Shown here: positions 17,335 to 28,503 of the stretch, one piece after another
Layout: each line of letters opens with the position of its first letter
Numbering within the stretch: the first letter of the stretch is position 1
Assembly: GCA_938084685.1 (NCBI GenBank)
Contig: CALKGE010000005.1
Span: 124,001 to 188,000 of the forward strand
Direction of reading: 5' to 3'
Origin: an uncultured Pirellulaceae bacterium
Lineage (GTDB): Bacteria > Planctomycetota > Planctomycetia > Pirellulales > Pirellulaceae
Length of the DNA: 64,000 nt
Program-made: the position numbers and the translations under genes
The notes under the pieces: model-generated
Told to the model about the DNA's origin: nothing
Seen by the model: only the letters and a program-made list of their open reading frames with translations
The model's database searches: none

Positions 17335-18113
17335 GTACACGAATCGCGTTGTTTGGTGGCGTCTATAACAACTACCTGGCACTCCAGGCTGCCATCGGCA
17401 TGGCCGATGCCGTCGGAGTGGATGCCAAATATTGCCTGGGTGACATCGGAGCCTTTGGCCCCTATCCGAACAGGTCGTTTCCTTTGCTGACCGATAACGA
17501 TGTCATCTGTGTTCAAGGCAACTATGACGACAGTGTCGGAAATGATCTGAGTGATTGCCAGTGCGGGTACACAGATGCTCGAGACAATCACTTTGCAAAA
17601 ATCAGCTATGACTACACGCTGGCCAATACCAACGATGCGAATAAAGCCTTTCTGAGATCACTGCCGCCGGAAATCGAACTCGAAATTGAAGGGCAGCGTC
17701 TCCTGCTGTGTCATGGAAGCCCCCGCAGGACTAACGAGTTTTTATGGGAGTCGACGACACCGCTGCACTTCGTAGACATGTTTCTGAGAGAACGCAATCT
17801 GGACCTGATTGCTGCAACGCACACCGGCATCAAATGGCAGGCTAAAACAGCAATTGGACAGTTCGTAAATGTCGGAGTACTTGGTCGCCCTGAAAATGAC
17901 GGCAACACTCATGTCTGGTTCACCCTCCTGGATATCTCCAGCAAAGGAATCCAGCACCGCTTCTGTCCGGTGCACTATGATTACCAACGTCTGGGGCAGG
18001 AAATGGAGCAGGAAGGATTGCCGGAAGAATTTATTAAAACGCTGTATTCTGGATGGTGGACGACCTGTCTGGAAGTTTTACCCCAGAAGGAACGGGCAGC
18101 CGGCTGTCATTAG
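17331..18113 (+). CDS. Metallophosphoesterase-fold protein lacking metal motif I
   Basis: This 260-residue protein aligns with the YfcE/MJ0936-type calcineurin-like phosphoesterases. Conserved parts are CLGDIGAFGPYPN (motif II), GNYDDSVG (motif III, with Tyr in place of the usual His), LLCHGSPRRTNEF (motif IV) and AATHTG (motif V). Motif I, normally SDIHGNLPAL, reads GGVYNNYLAL: the metal-binding Asp and His are Gly and Tyr. The usual two-metal centre is therefore probably not formed. The ATG at 17331 overlaps the radical SAM stop; a more upstream start at 17286 would overlap further and is less likely. It closes the six-gene operon. It could be a binding protein or an enzyme with changed chemistry. 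Confidence 0.8.
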   Translation: MSTRIALFGGVYNNYLALQAAIGMADAVGVDAKYCLGDIGAFGPYPNRSFPLLTDNDVICVQGNYDDSVGNDLSDCQCGYTDARDNHFAKISYDYTLANTNDANKAFLRSLPPEIELEIEGQRLLLCHGSPRRTNEFLWESTTPLHFVDMFLRERNLDLIAATHTGIKWQAKTAIGQFVNVGVLGRPENDGNTHVWFTLLDISSKGIQHRFCPVHYDYQRLGQEMEQEGLPEEFIKTLYSGWWTTCLEVLPQKERAAGCH

Positions 18114-18210
18114 ATTCCCATCCCCTTGCACTCATTCCAGACCACTGCGTCTAATGAACTAATTCACTTGCTACCCGTCTGGCTTTGCTGCACAGCGGAC
18201 AATTGTCTCC

Positions 18211-19734
18211 ATGACCACACCACAAAAACGCCTCTACTATTGCTCGGCTACCCTGGGAATCGCACTTCTGTGCGCAATTTCCCTCCGCTATGCGGGGCTG
18301 CCACTGTGGATCGACGAGCTGCATACTTCATGGACGGTGATGGGGGAATTCGATTCGGTTGCCGAACGTGCCAATGCTGGTAATCAATCCCCTTTCTACT
18401 TTTACCTGCTCAAGTGTTTTGTCGCGCTGACTGGACACACGGAAACAGCGTTGAGGAGTTTTTCGATCCTCTGTGCCTGCTGCTCCATCCTTGTACTGAA
18501 CTGGCTATGCTACACCCGTCGCCTGGGACTGCTCGCCACGTTGCTGACGACACTGACGTTCGCCACCAGCCACATTCAACTTCTGTTTGCCGTCGAGGCC
18601 CGCTCGTACAGTCTGTTGACGTTACTCGTCCTGATTCTGTTCTGTCTAAGCTGCTTGCGTTGGAGCAGGATGAAGCTGGCAGAAAGCGGCGCCAATGTCT
18701 CCTGGTCACTGGAATGGTTGTGGGCCGTAGTGGCTGGTCTTTGTATTTACACACACTACATGGCTATTCCAGCGGTTGGCAGCCTGCTGCTGGCTCATTT
18801 GCTTTTTGACCCGACTCCCTGGTCCACGCGTCTCAAGACACAAGTGTTCCAGGCGGGTCTTCTGAGCATTGTCATCTGGCCCCAATTTGATGCGTTGGCA
18901 AATATCTATCAACACCGCAACCAGTGGGCTGTGTTTATACATGCCAACGATGCCACGGTGGCTGCATTATTTACAACACTGCCGGTAAACAGCACACTGC
19001 TCATCCCCCTGGTCGGGTTACTGGTTTTCCGTACTGGCTTTGGCCCACAAAAGATTTTTTTGGCGGGCGTTTTCATGCTGGCCATGCTGCCCTATCTGGC
19101 TGCCTGGACCACCACTCGGCTGGATTGGGTTAACTGGTTCTTTCCTCGTTATCTTGTGACTTGCTTGCCAGCATTGAGTCTATTCTGCGGTTTCAGTCTG
19201 GATGTTATCTCTCGACACACCGTATCTCTACGGCCTGCTGCAATTGTGGCGGTGAGTTGTCTGTGCGTCTTTTTGCTAATCGACAGCGATATGATAGAGA
19301 ATGTCCAAACTTCACGAATTACCAGTAAAAACGAACATTGGAACAAGGTGGTCTCAATCCTCTCGGAACATGCCAAACCGGAGGAAACAATCCTGCTTGC
19401 CGGAGGTCTGGTCGAAGACCGCCGTTTACCCGCACTGGCCAATTTCCCACATACGCCCAGCATTACGACCGATCAATACTGTCAGTTTCCCCTGCGGGGA
19501 ATGTACCTGCTGCCTGAGACACTTAACGTTCGGTCGGTAAACTCTGATTACCGCGATCTGAAACGACTGTCAGGCCAAATCCAGCAGATCAGCTCTGGCT
19601 GGCTTATCGTACGAGGCCGGAGCAGAAATCTGGCCATCCATAAAATGCTGGTCCGACTCTTCGGCCACAACGGCTTCGAAAACAAGCGCATTCCGGGGCA
19701 GGTCAACCTTTATCGCTGGCACCAACTGAAATAG
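18211..19734 (+). CDS. GT-C family membrane glycosyltransferase (ArnT/GT39-like)
   Basis: This 507-residue integral membrane protein has about ten hydrophobic helices. The first outer loop has the acidic motif PLWIDELHTSW, and GNQSPFYFYLLKCF fits the family's PPLYY-like stretch. AVEARSYSLLTLLVL is another family pattern. Such enzymes transfer a sugar from a polyprenyl-phosphate carrier to an acceptor on the outer face of the inner membrane. The C-terminal about 110 residues form a soluble domain. It starts 97 bp after the phosphoesterase-like gene and may be a separate transcript or a distal member of the operon. Confidence 0.75.
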   Translation: MTTPQKRLYYCSATLGIALLCAISLRYAGLPLWIDELHTSWTVMGEFDSVAERANAGNQSPFYFYLLKCFVALTGHTETALRSFSILCACCSILVLNWLCYTRRLGLLATLLTTLTFATSHIQLLFAVEARSYSLLTLLVLILFCLSCLRWSRMKLAESGANVSWSLEWLWAVVAGLCIYTHYMAIPAVGSLLLAHLLFDPTPWSTRLKTQVFQAGLLSIVIWPQFDALANIYQHRNQWAVFIHANDATVAALFTTLPVNSTLLIPLVGLLVFRTGFGPQKIFLAGVFMLAMLPYLAAWTTTRLDWVNWFFPRYLVTCLPALSLFCGFSLDVISRHTVSLRPAAIVAVSCLCVFLLIDSDMIENVQTSRITSKNEHWNKVVSILSEHAKPEETILLAGGLVEDRRLPALANFPHTPSITTDQYCQFPLRGMYLLPETLNVRSVNSDYRDLKRLSGQIQQISSGWLIVRGRSRNLAIHKMLVRLFGHNGFENKRIPGQVNLYRWHQLK

Positions 19735-19754
19735 CTGTTGTGCGGACAGACAAT

Positions 19755-19846
19755 TCGGCTCGCAGCTGACAGATACAGTAGTTGTTAGATTCAGCCGATA
19801 GGCAATAATGAGTACTTATTGAACCTGGACGAATCCAGATCCTATC
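19755..19846 (+). ncRNA. Candidate structured leader of metH (three-way junction)
   Basis: Between 19797 and 19846 three perfect helices nest: GATAGG/CCTATC closes a junction, CAATAA/TTATTG (loop of seven) and CTGGA/TCCAG (loop CGAA) branch from it. This makes 17 bp in 50 nt. An upstream helix TCGGCT/AGCCGA (19755-19760 with 19793-19798) shares two bases with the closing helix, so the two compete. The element ends 24 nt before the GTG of metH. It does not match the SAH (metH), SAM or cobalamin riboswitch consensus. It could be a riboswitch-like control element; this is inference from pairing alone. Confidence 0.45.
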
Positions 19847-19870
19847 TGCCCGCCGGAGCAAAAGACCATC

Positions 19871-22800
19871 GTGACGACTGACCGAACAGCACAGCTGAAA
19901 GAGATCATGCAGCAGCGCGTGATGATCCTTGACGGCGCGATGGGAACCACCGTCTTCTCGCTCGGATTCGACGAACAAACGATCCGTGGAAAACAGTTTG
20001 CCAATCATCACAAGGACGTCAAAAACTTTGTCGACCTGATCTCACTGACGCACCCCGACACGCTTACCGATATTCACCGACAATTTCTGGCAGCTGGCGC
20101 CGATATTGTGGAGACCAATACCTTTGGAGCCACCCCCATCGGCATGGCGGAATTTGATCTGCCAGACCTGGTGCAGGATCTCAATGTAGCGGCAGTCCAG
20201 GCTGCCCGCCGAGCGTGTGATGAGTTTACCAACGAGAATCCTGACAAACCTCGATTTGTCGCTGGGTCGATAGGTCCCACAACCAAAACCTGCTCGATTT
20301 CACCCAAAGTGGAAGATCCTGGGTTTCGGGAAGTTACGTTTGCCCAGCATGTTGAATCGTACTACGCTCAGGTGGCTGCGCTCGTGGACGGAGGTGTGGA
20401 TATTCTTTTTCCTGAAACCACGTTCGACACGCTTAACCTCAAAGCCTGCCTGTTTGCGATCAAAAAATACTTTACCGATCACGATATCACGCTACCGGTC
20501 ATGGCCTCAGTTACGATCACCGATGAAGCGGGACGGACGCTGACCGGACAGACAATTGAAGCGTTCTGGAACAGCATTTCTCATTTCGATTTCCTAAGCG
20601 TTGGAATCAACTGTGCATTAGGAGCCGAGAAGATGCGGCCCTATGTTGAGGAACTCTCACGAATCGCACCAGTCCATATCAGCTGTCATCCGAATGCGGG
20701 ACTGCCCAACGAATTTGGCGGATTTGACCAATCGCCGGATGAAATGGCAAATCACCTGCAGGATTTCCTCACCAACCGCTGGGTTAATATTCTCGGCGGA
20801 TGCTGTGGCACGACCCCTGACTACATTGCCGCGATCGCACAGGCTGCGGAAAACATGCCTCCTCGTCAGGTCACTCCGGTCGAACCGTTAATGCGTCTGA
20901 GTGGCCAGGAATCACTCACTCTGCGCGACGACTCCAATTTCCTGATGATCGGTGAACGTACCAACGTCACCGGCTCGCGCCGCTTTGCGCGCCTGATCCG
21001 TGATGAACAGTACGAAGAAGCGGTCGAGGTTGCCCGTCAACAGGTACTGGGCGGGGCCGCCGTTATCGATATCAATATGGATGACGCTTTGCTGGACGGT
21101 GAAGCCGCCATGGCAAGATATCTTCATTTGATTGCTGCAGAGCCGGATATTGCCAAAGTTCCTGTGATGATCGACAGTTCCAAATGGTCTGTCATCGAAG
21201 CTGGATTACAGTGCGTCCAGGGTAAAGCAATCGTTAACTCGATCAGTTTGAAGGACGGGGAAGAAACGTTCCTGCAGCGAGCCAGACTGATTCGACAGTA
21301 CGGAGCAGCCACGGTCGTCATGGCCTTTGATGAGCAAGGGCAGGCGGTGGAAACGGACGACAAAGTTCGGATCTGCAAACGTGCCTTCGACCTGCTGACA
21401 AAAGAAGTTGGGTTCCCGCCCGAAGATATCATCTTCGACCCCAATATTCTGACTGTCGCCACAGGGATTGCCGAACATGACAACTATGCAGTCAATTTCA
21501 TCGACGCTACGCGAAAAATAAAACAGGTATGCCCTGGAGCAAAGGTCTCCGGCGGTGTGAGTAACATTTCGTTCTCATTCCGTGGCAATGACATCGTCCG
21601 CGAAGCAATGCACTCTGCCTTTCTGTTCCACGCAATCAAAGCGGGACTGGACATGGGAATTGTTAACGCTGGACAACTGGAGATCTACGAAGAAATCCCC
21701 AAAGACCTGCTCGAACATGTGGAAGATGTACTGCTCAATCGCCGCGAAGATGCCACCGACCGAATGCTTGCTTTCGCCGAAACAGTCAAAGGGCAGGGTG
21801 GGAAAAAGGTTGAGGAGGATCTCACCTGGCGTGAAGGCTCTGTTGAAGAGCGACTCAGCCACTCCATGGTCAAAGGAATCGATAAGTTCATCGAACTGGA
21901 CGTGGAAGAATATCGGCAGACTGCCGACCGGGCTTTGCGGGTGATCGAAGGACCTCTGATGGCCGGCATGAGTATTGTCGGGGATCTGTTTGGCGCTGGA
22001 AAAATGTTCCTGCCTCAGGTCGTCAAATCTGCGCGCGTTATGAAAAAAGCCGTGAACTATCTGTTGCCCTTCATGGAAGAAGAAAAGCGGGCCGCGGGTC
22101 TGGATGAAAATTCCAGCCGAGGCAAAGTTTTGATGGCAACGGTCAAGGGAGACGTCCACGACATAGGTAAAAACATTGTCGGAGTTGTCCTGGGGTGTAA
22201 CAATTTCGAAATCATCGATCTCGGCGTGATGGTCCCCTGCGAGAAGATTCTGGAAGTGGCACAACAGGAAAGCGTGGACATCATCGGACTCTCAGGGCTG
22301 ATTACTCCCAGCCTTGACGAAATGGTTCATGTTGCCAAGGAAATGACTCGCCTGGATATGCATACTCCCCTGTTGATTGGCGGAGCAACGACCAGTGCAA
22401 AACATACCGCAGTCAAGATCGCTCCGGAATACAATCAGCCGGTGATCCATGTGCTGGATGCTTCACGAAGTGTCGGTGTGGTGGAAGCTCTGCTAAGTGA
22501 CAAGAAGCAGGCCTTTGCCGAGGCGAATCGTGACAAACAGGTGGAATTGGTCCGAGCGTTCGAAGATCGGCAGGTCAACGTCGTAAGTTACCAGCAAGCT
22601 CTGCAAAACCGGTTTCCAACTGACTGGTCCGAGGTTGATATACCAACGCCTGACTTCACAGGCCTGCGTGTCATCGAACAACAGTCACTTCGTGAACTGG
22701 TCGACTATATCGACTGGACACCGTTCTTTATGACGTGGGAGTTAAAAGGGAAGTACCCTCGAATATTTGAACATCCAACACTCGGAGAACCGGCCAAAGA

Positions 22801-23551
22801 ACTTTACGAAAATGCGCAGTCACTACTAACGCGGATTGTCGACAACGATTTGCTGCAGGCCAAAGCCGTTTATGGATTCTGGCCTGCCAATTCGATCGGT
22901 GACGATATCATTCTGTACCAGAACGAAAACAGGGATTCGGAACTGACCAGAATGCATGCGCTACGTCAACAGACAGTACGCCAGGGCCAGCCGCATTTCC
23001 GTTCACTGGCCGATTATGTGGCACCGCAGGATTCCGGCCGGACCGATTATGTCGGAGCATTTGCTCTCTCTACCGGGTTTGGATGTGCGGAACTCGCAGC
23101 AAAATTCGATGCTCAATCGGACGATTACAATTCCATCATGGTCAAGGCACTGGCTGACCGGTTTGCCGAAGCGTTTGCTGAATACCTGCACCAACAGGCA
23201 CGTCGTCAGTGGGGATATGCAGCGACCGAATCCCTCACCAGAGAAGAATTGATTGCCGAATCATACCGCGGGATCAGACCAGCGCCAGGGTATCCCGCTC
23301 AGCCTGACCATACAGAAAAAAAGACACTCTGGAAATTGCTGGATGTCGAGGCAAATACTGGCATTCAATTGACGGACAGTTATGCCATGACGCCTGCTGC
23401 CAGCGTAAGTGGACTCTATTTCGCGCATCCTGAAGCACGTTATTTTGCAGTAGATCGGGTCACTCGCGATCAGGTTGAAAGCTACGCTCAGCGGAAAGGG
23501 ATGAGTATTCAGGAAGTTGAGCGTTGGCTGGCCCCCATACTGGGATACTGA
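19871..23551 (+). CDS. metH: Cobalamin-dependent methionine synthase
   Basis: The enzyme moves a methyl group from 5-methyltetrahydrofolate to homocysteine through cobalamin. At 1226 residues it has the full four-module length. The homocysteine domain (about 1-330) carries the zinc Cys residues in GINCALG and [11 protein letters not shown]. The folate domain begins near [13 protein letters not shown] (about 355). The cobalamin domain has [15 protein letters not shown] (His as cobalt ligand, about 760). The C-terminal activation domain has [15 protein letters not shown] (about 1137), which binds S-adenosylmethionine for reactivation. The start is a GTG with GGAG about 15 nt upstream. It stands alone behind a structured leader. 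Confidence 0.97.
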   Translation: MTTDRTAQLKEIMQQRVMILDGAMGTTVFSLGFDEQTIRGKQFANHHKDVKNFVDLISLTHPDTLTDIHRQFLAAGADIVETNTFGATPIGMAEFDLPDLVQDLNVAAVQAARRACDEFTNENPDKPRFVAGSIGPTTKTCSISPKVEDPGFREVTFAQHVESYYAQVAALVDGGVDILFPETTFDTLNLKACLFAIKKYFTDHDITLPVMASVTITDEAGRTLTGQTIEAFWNSISHFDFLSVGINCALGAEKMRPYVEELSRIAPVHISCHPNAGLPNEFGGFDQSPDEMANHLQDFLTNRWVNILGGCCGTTPDYIAAIAQAAENMPPRQVTPVEPLMRLSGQESLTLRDDSNFLMIGERTNVTGSRRFARLIRDEQYEEAVEVARQQVLGGAAVIDINMDDALLDGEAAMARYLHLIAAEPDIAKVPVMIDSSKWSVIEAGLQCVQGKAIVNSISLKDGEETFLQRARLIRQYGAATVVMAFDEQGQAVETDDKVRICKRAFDLLTKEVGFPPEDIIFDPNILTVATGIAEHDNYAVNFIDATRKIKQVCPGAKVSGGVSNISFSFRGNDIVREAMHSAFLFHAIKAGLDMGIVNAGQLEIYEEIPKDLLEHVEDVLLNRREDATDRMLAFAETVKGQGGKKVEEDLTWREGSVEERLSHSMVKGIDKFIELDVEEYRQTADRALRVIEGPLMAGMSIVGDLFGAGKMFLPQVVKSARVMKKAVNYLLPFMEEEKRAAGLDENSSRGKVLMATVKGDVHDIGKNIVGVVLGCNNFEIIDLGVMVPCEKILEVAQQESVDIIGLSGLITPSLDEMVHVAKEMTRLDMHTPLLIGGATTSAKHTAVKIAPEYNQPVIHVLDASRSVGVVEALLSDKKQAFAEANRDKQVELVRAFEDRQVNVVSYQQALQNRFPTDWSEVDIPTPDFTGLRVIEQQSLRELVDYIDWTPFFMTWELKGKYPRIFEHPTLGEPAKELYENAQSLLTRIVDNDLLQAKAVYGFWPANSIGDDIILYQNENRDSELTRMHALRQQTVRQGQPHFRSLADYVAPQDSGRTDYVGAFALSTGFGCAELAAKFDAQSDDYNSIMVKALADRFAEAFAEYLHQQARRQWGYAATESLTREELIAESYRGIRPAPGYPAQPDHTEKKTLWKLLDVEANTGIQLTDSYAMTPAASVSGLYFAHPEARYFAVDRVTRDQVESYAQRKGMSIQEVERWLAPILGY

Positions 23552-23611
23552 TCGACAAACCTGACACGCTCTGATCGACTGTCTGCCTGCCTCGGTTGAT
23601 ACTGCCCTAGC

Positions 23612-23639
23612 TTGTCATCGTTTTTCAAAACACTAAAAT
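23612..23639 (+). promoter_or_regulatory. thiC: Predicted sigma-70-type promoter of thiC
   Basis: TTGTCA (23612-23617) and TAAAAT (23634-23639) are separated by 16 bp. Transcription would start near 23646, just before the first hairpin of the leader, giving about 114 nt before the thiC ATG. Confidence 0.5.
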
Positions 23640-23650
23640 AATATTAAGTT

Positions 23651-23727
23651 GAAAGCAGCAGCTTTCCAGTGCCCGGAACGTAGCGCGTACATTCGTGACG
23701 AAAGCTTCGGGATAACTCAGCTTTTTT
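23651..23727 (+). promoter_or_regulatory. Candidate regulatory leader of thiC with competing hairpins and terminator
   Basis: GAAAGC (23651-23656) pairs with GCTTTC (23661-23666) around an AGCA loop. The same GAAAGC recurs at 23700-23705, and its AAAGCT pairs with AGCTTT at 23719-23724, followed by a T run to 23727. The second and third segments are also complementary, so hairpin and terminator states could exchange. A further stem CCCG(G)AA/TTCGGG lies between. After the terminator, CCACGG/CTGTGG may partly cover the GGAGTAGG ribosome site. The conserved TPP riboswitch parts (CTGAGA, CTGATCTGG) are absent, so this is not a standard THI element. Confidence 0.4.
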
Positions 23728-23750
23728 CCACGGCAGGATCTGTGGAGTAG

Positions 23751-25097
<1,347 letters not shown>

Positions 25098-25107
25098 TCA
25101 CGCCATC

Positions 25108-25141
25108 GCCTGTTCCGCCTGTTCCGCCTGTTCCGCCTGTT
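25108..25141. repeat. Short tandem repeat, 9-bp unit
   Basis: The unit GCCTGTTCC is repeated 3.8 times without mismatch between the thiC stop and the convergent zinc-ribbon gene. It is a simple-sequence tract with no coding support. Confidence 0.85.
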
Positions 25142-25176
25142 GGAGGGTGAACTGCGAATCAGAGCCGGACGAGGTT

Positions 25177-25509
25177 TTACTGCGGGTATTGGAAAATCGA
25201 GGTCTCTCCACGCGCGACTTCCAGCAGGCGTTCGTAACCACTGGTTATCTCGGCTTCACGATCTGCAACGAATACAGGATCGAGCAGGCGTTTATCAAAG
25301 TCGCCAGTTACTTCAACAGGACTGAATTCTGTGTGAACAATGTATTGTGAAAAGGAGGGATTGCATGATAAATGGCGCTCTGGAGCTGCGTGCAACACAT
25401 CCGGGTCCACCATACCAAGGATATATCTCAGATACAGATCACTTTCCTCGAGCTTGTCAACTTCGCGACCGCAGACCTCGCAAAGGTAGCCTTCGTCACA
25501 TCGAGCCAT
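25177..25509 (-). CDS. Conserved planctomycete-type protein with CxxC zinc-ribbon-like N-terminus
   Basis: A 110-residue protein beginning MARCDEGYLCEVCGREV. The N-terminal Cys residues (C4, CEVC) and a later HLSCNP could form a zinc site. The rest is acidic and has no named domain. I chose the ATG at 25509 because it follows the dapB stop after one base (TGA-G-ATG), which indicates translational coupling; longer in-frame starts would overlap dapB. I have an impression of similar proteins in other planctomycetes but cannot check it. The placement behind dapB suggests co-expression with lysine/diaminopimelate synthesis. Function unknown. Confidence 0.72.
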   Translation of the reverse strand: MARCDEGYLCEVCGREVDKLEESDLYLRYILGMVDPDVLHAAPERHLSCNPSFSQYIVHTEFSPVEVTGDFDKRLLDPVFVADREAEITSGYERLLEVARGETSIFQYPQ

Positions 25510-25510
25510 C

Positions 25511-26302
25511 TCACAACCCCAGTACATCGTACATGTTATAAAGCCCAGGTTCCTGCTGAGCGACAAACTTGGCAGCACTGATCGCTCCCAGCGCATAACA
25601 GTCCCGATTGCTGGCTCTGACGGTCAGCTCGATCGTCTCTCCCAACACGCCAAAGACAATCGTGTGTTCACCTGGATTATCGCCTGTTCGAATCGCGTGA
25701 TATGCAAGTTCGTTCCGCGGACGAGCACCAATTTGCCCCTCTCGACCATGTACTTCCGAGGTGATTCCCATGGCGCCCGCAATCAGATTTCCAAAACGCA
25801 ATGCCGTTCCACTTGGTGAATCTTCCTTAAATCGGTGATGACGTTCCAGAATCTCGACATCCGTACCTCCGGGATAATCCTTCAGAACTTCGGCTGCTGT
25901 CGTCGCCAGCTTCATGGTCAGATTAACCATCGTGCTCATGCTGGGAGCCCAGACAACAGGGATTTCCAGAGACGCCTGTTCGATAAGTCCTGATTGCTCG
26001 TCGCTGAGACCGGTCGTGGCAACAACCAACGGTGTCTTTCGTTCGAGACATTTGCGAGTAATCGCTTCGGCCCCGGCAGGTACCGAAAAATCAATCACAG
26101 CCTGTGTGTCATCTTCCCAGGTGGAACTCAGCGGCAAACCAAGTTCACCTACTCCGGCTACCAGACCAGCGTCCTGACCCAGTTGCGGATGGCTCGCCGA
26201 CTCCAACGCAGCTGTCAATCGAATCTGGTCATCCTGGCTTCCCAAAGCAATCAATCGCTGTCCCATTCTTCCCGCAGCGCCGTGAATTGCAATTCCAATC
26301 AT
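25511..26302 (-). CDS. dapB: 4-hydroxy-tetrahydrodipicolinate reductase
   Basis: DapB reduces hydroxy-tetrahydrodipicolinate with NAD(P)H in the lysine and diaminopimelate pathway. The 263-residue protein has the nucleotide motif IHGAAGRMGQRL at the N-terminus, the VVATTGLS segment, and the family signature ERHHRFKEDSPSGTA (about residue 155), which holds the catalytic His and Lys. Length is normal. It lies 64 bp downstream of thrC on the same strand, and a small zinc-ribbon gene follows after one base. Confidence 0.95.
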   Translation of the reverse strand: MIGIAIHGAAGRMGQRLIALGSQDDQIRLTAALESASHPQLGQDAGLVAGVGELGLPLSSTWEDDTQAVIDFSVPAGAEAITRKCLERKTPLVVATTGLSDEQSGLIEQASLEIPVVWAPSMSTMVNLTMKLATTAAEVLKDYPGGTDVEILERHHRFKEDSPSGTALRFGNLIAGAMGITSEVHGREGQIGARPRNELAYHAIRTGDNPGEHTIVFGVLGETIELTVRASNRDCYALGAISAAKFVAQQEPGLYNMYDVLGL

Positions 26303-26366
26303 TCCTAATATCCTTTATTGCTTCTATGACCAGCAGCGACCCGGTTGTAACCCTGTCACAGGTTGA

Positions 26367-27767
26367 CTAGCCATAGAGTCTGATGGCTCTAATAATCTCA
26401 TCCAAACTATTGGGAACAGCAACTGCCCGGTTAGCAAAACTGGCTCGGCTAACTCCCCGGACGCCCAATACTTCATTGAATTTATCCTGATCGGTTGTGT
26501 GGTAAGCAACCGTGGCTGTAGGATCTTTAAGTTGATGACCTGTCAGTATACAGACCACACGATCACTGGGCGCAATCACACCTTCTTCACGTAGTATCCT
26601 GGCACCCGCCACACTGGCAGCACTCGCAGGTTCACATCCAATTCCACCGGAACCGACCTTGGCTTTGGCATCAAGCATCTGCTGATCGGTTGCCTTACGA
26701 ACAACACCGTCACAAAAATCGAGTGCTCGCAGGCATTTATCAAAGTTCACCGGACGATTGATTTCAATTGCACTGGCAATCGTAGATGCTTTCCTGTTAG
26801 CTGCATCCAGTTCATCGTAATAGGATTGCAGTACAGTCCGGTCAATCCGCCCGCCATTCCAGCGAACACCACGGTTCTCGTACAGTTCATGCAATGTATC
26901 TGCACCTGCAGCATTGATCACGGCCAGCCGAGGCACTCGATCGATCAATCCGAGTTGTTTCAGTTCGATGAATGCTTTGCCAAAGGAACTGGAATTGCCA
27001 AGATTCCCTCCCGGAACCACAATCCAATCCGGCACTTCCCAGCCCAAACCTTCCAGGACCCGAAACATGATTGATTTCTGGCCTTCCAGACGAAAGGGGT
27101 TGATACTGTTAACCAGATAGATACCCAGCTCTCTGGAAACTTCCTGAACGCGTTGCATCGCGTCGTCAAAGTCACCGGTAATCTGTACGGTTAATGCTCC
27201 GTACTCCAATGCCTGAGACAACTTCCCGTAAGCGATTTTACCTGAACCAATAAAAATCACCGCCTTCATCAACTGGCTGACAGCACAGTACATCGCCAGT
27301 GATGCGGAGGTATTTCCTGTGGAGGCACAAGCCGCCCGCTGTGCTCCGACACTATGAGCGTGTGTGAAAGCTGCCGACATCCCATTGTCTTTGAAACTGC
27401 CGGAGGGGTTCATTCCTTCATACTGCAGGAATAAATTACCCTTCTCCATACCGACGTACTGCGACACAAAATCTGCCTGCTGCAGCAACGTTTGCCCTTC
27501 GCCCACGGTAACCACATGCTCAGGCATGGCAAAAGGGAGCAGCTCATGGAATCGCCAGATTCCACTAAAACTCAAACGGTCCGATCTGCGTGCCCATTTT
27601 CCCTGGTAGTAGGCCCAATCCGTTGGCGTCCCAGCCTGATCCCAGTCGTATTTCACATCCAGCAGGCTTCCACAGCCTGTACAGGCAGTTAACACCTGCT
27701 CGATGCCAAACTGTTCTGAACAGTCCGGATTGATACATTGCTGGTATGCTGCGTCTCTAAAATTCAC
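26367..27767 (-). CDS. thrC: Threonine synthase
   Basis: The PLP enzyme turns O-phosphohomoserine into threonine. The protein has an N-terminal zinc-ribbon-like segment ([10 protein letters not shown] and CTGCGSLLD). The PLP lysine is in [15 protein letters not shown], and the cofactor loop includes [12 protein letters not shown] and [10 protein letters not shown] take the GTG at 27767 as start (466 residues) because the family N-terminus resembles [13 protein letters not shown]. The ATG at 27899 would add 44 residues ([15 protein letters not shown]) that do not look like the family. It heads a minus-strand group with dapB and the zinc-ribbon gene. Divergent from the DksA-like gene. Confidence 0.9.
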   Translation of the reverse strand: MNFRDAAYQQCINPDCSEQFGIEQVLTACTGCGSLLDVKYDWDQAGTPTDWAYYQGKWARRSDRLSFSGIWRFHELLPFAMPEHVVTVGEGQTLLQQADFVSQYVGMEKGNLFLQYEGMNPSGSFKDNGMSAAFTHAHSVGAQRAACASTGNTSASLAMYCAVSQLMKAVIFIGSGKIAYGKLSQALEYGALTVQITGDFDDAMQRVQEVSRELGIYLVNSINPFRLEGQKSIMFRVLEGLGWEVPDWIVVPGGNLGNSSSFGKAFIELKQLGLIDRVPRLAVINAAGADTLHELYENRGVRWNGGRIDRTVLQSYYDELDAANRKASTIASAIEINRPVNFDKCLRALDFCDGVVRKATDQQMLDAKAKVGSGGIGCEPASAASVAGARILREEGVIAPSDRVVCILTGHQLKDPTATVAYHTTDQDKFNEVLGVRGVSRASFANRAVAVPNSLDEIIRAIRLYG

Positions 27768-27971
27768 AAAGTAACCTGTCGCCTCAGTCCCACGCTTTCG
27801 TCTGAATTCCTCCAGCCCATCTTCTTCCACAAACTGGAAAAAATCGCCGACTAAAGCTCTCAAACACCTAAAAACACAGTCTAAAACAGGCACAAACAAT
27901 CATCAACTGCTAATACTCAATAAGAAATCTCCAGCCACCATAAAAGTAGCAAAAATACTGTTTTTATCTGT

Positions 27972-28000
27972 TTGACAGTCGCAGAACTAATTTCTACAAT
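27972..28000 (+). promoter_or_regulatory. Near-consensus sigma-70-type promoter for the dksA-like/lspA genes
   Basis: TTGACA (27972-27977), 17 bp spacer, TACAAT (27995-28000). A start near 28007 gives a leader of about 96 nt. The 335-bp divergent region 27768-28102 holds this promoter and presumably the one for thrC; I see no gene in it. Confidence 0.7.
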
Positions 28001-28102
28001 TTCCTTTTCCAGACACCCCGAATTGGTGGTTGTCGTCAGCTCGAGTTTAACCAAACTACTGTTTTCGTCCGTAATTTCGAACTACCTGGAGTAACGGAAC
28101 CT

Positions 28103-28492
28103 TTGGCAAAGCTTAAAAACGCAATGAAAAAACGGGAATCAAAGCCGTTCAAAGAACTGCTTACGGCCCTGCGCGCGCGGCTCCGAGGTGATGTCAGCGG
28201 ACTGGCAAACGCTGCATTGAACAAGAATCCTGCCGCTGGAAGTGGTTCAACACTCTCAAATCACATGGCCGATATGGGATCAGATCAATACGAACAGGAT
28301 TTTTCCTTGTCCTTGATGGCCAATGAAGGAGAAGTACTGGAACAGATCGAATCCGCTCTTGCTCGGATTGACGCTGGTACTTACGGAGCCTGTGAAGAGT
28401 GTGAAGGTAAGATTCCCAAAATGCGATTGAACGCCATTCCCTATACTGCCCACTGTGTTAAGTGTGCCGAAAAAATCCAGCGGAGTGGTTAA
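28103..28492 (+). CDS. DksA/TraR-type C4 zinc-finger protein
   Basis: The 129-residue protein has a coiled-coil N-terminal half and a C-terminal C4 zinc finger: CEECEGKIP, then HCVKC (about residues 95-120). It matches the DksA/TraR family, whose members reach into the RNA polymerase secondary channel, or the related YocK/YteA group. The first codon would be TTG at 28103, with GGAG about 12 nt upstream; an ATG at 28124 would give a protein 7 residues shorter. The lspA ATG follows 11 bp after its stop. It may help to adjust transcription to nutrient state; the specific role is not known. Confidence 0.85.
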   Translation: MAKLKNAMKKRESKPFKELLTALRARLRGDVSGLANAALNKNPAAGSGSTLSNHMADMGSDQYEQDFSLSLMANEGEVLEQIESALARIDAGTYGACEECEGKIPKMRLNAIPYTAHCVKCAEKIQRSG

Positions 28493-28503
28493 AGCGACAA
28501 CGC

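Noticed and set aside
13096..18113. Arsenosugar biosynthesis cluster
   Set aside because: Only the TIGR04282 family name points there; no arsenite methyltransferase or transporter is present.
19735..19870. SAH, SAM or cobalamin riboswitch or a hammerhead ribozyme before metH
   Set aside because: The three-way junction lacks the conserved core bases of each of these; no CTGATGA/GAAA hammerhead core.
21575..22264. 229-codon antisense ORF inside metH
   Set aside because: It lies opposite a strongly conserved coding region and shows no family features; a frame shadow.
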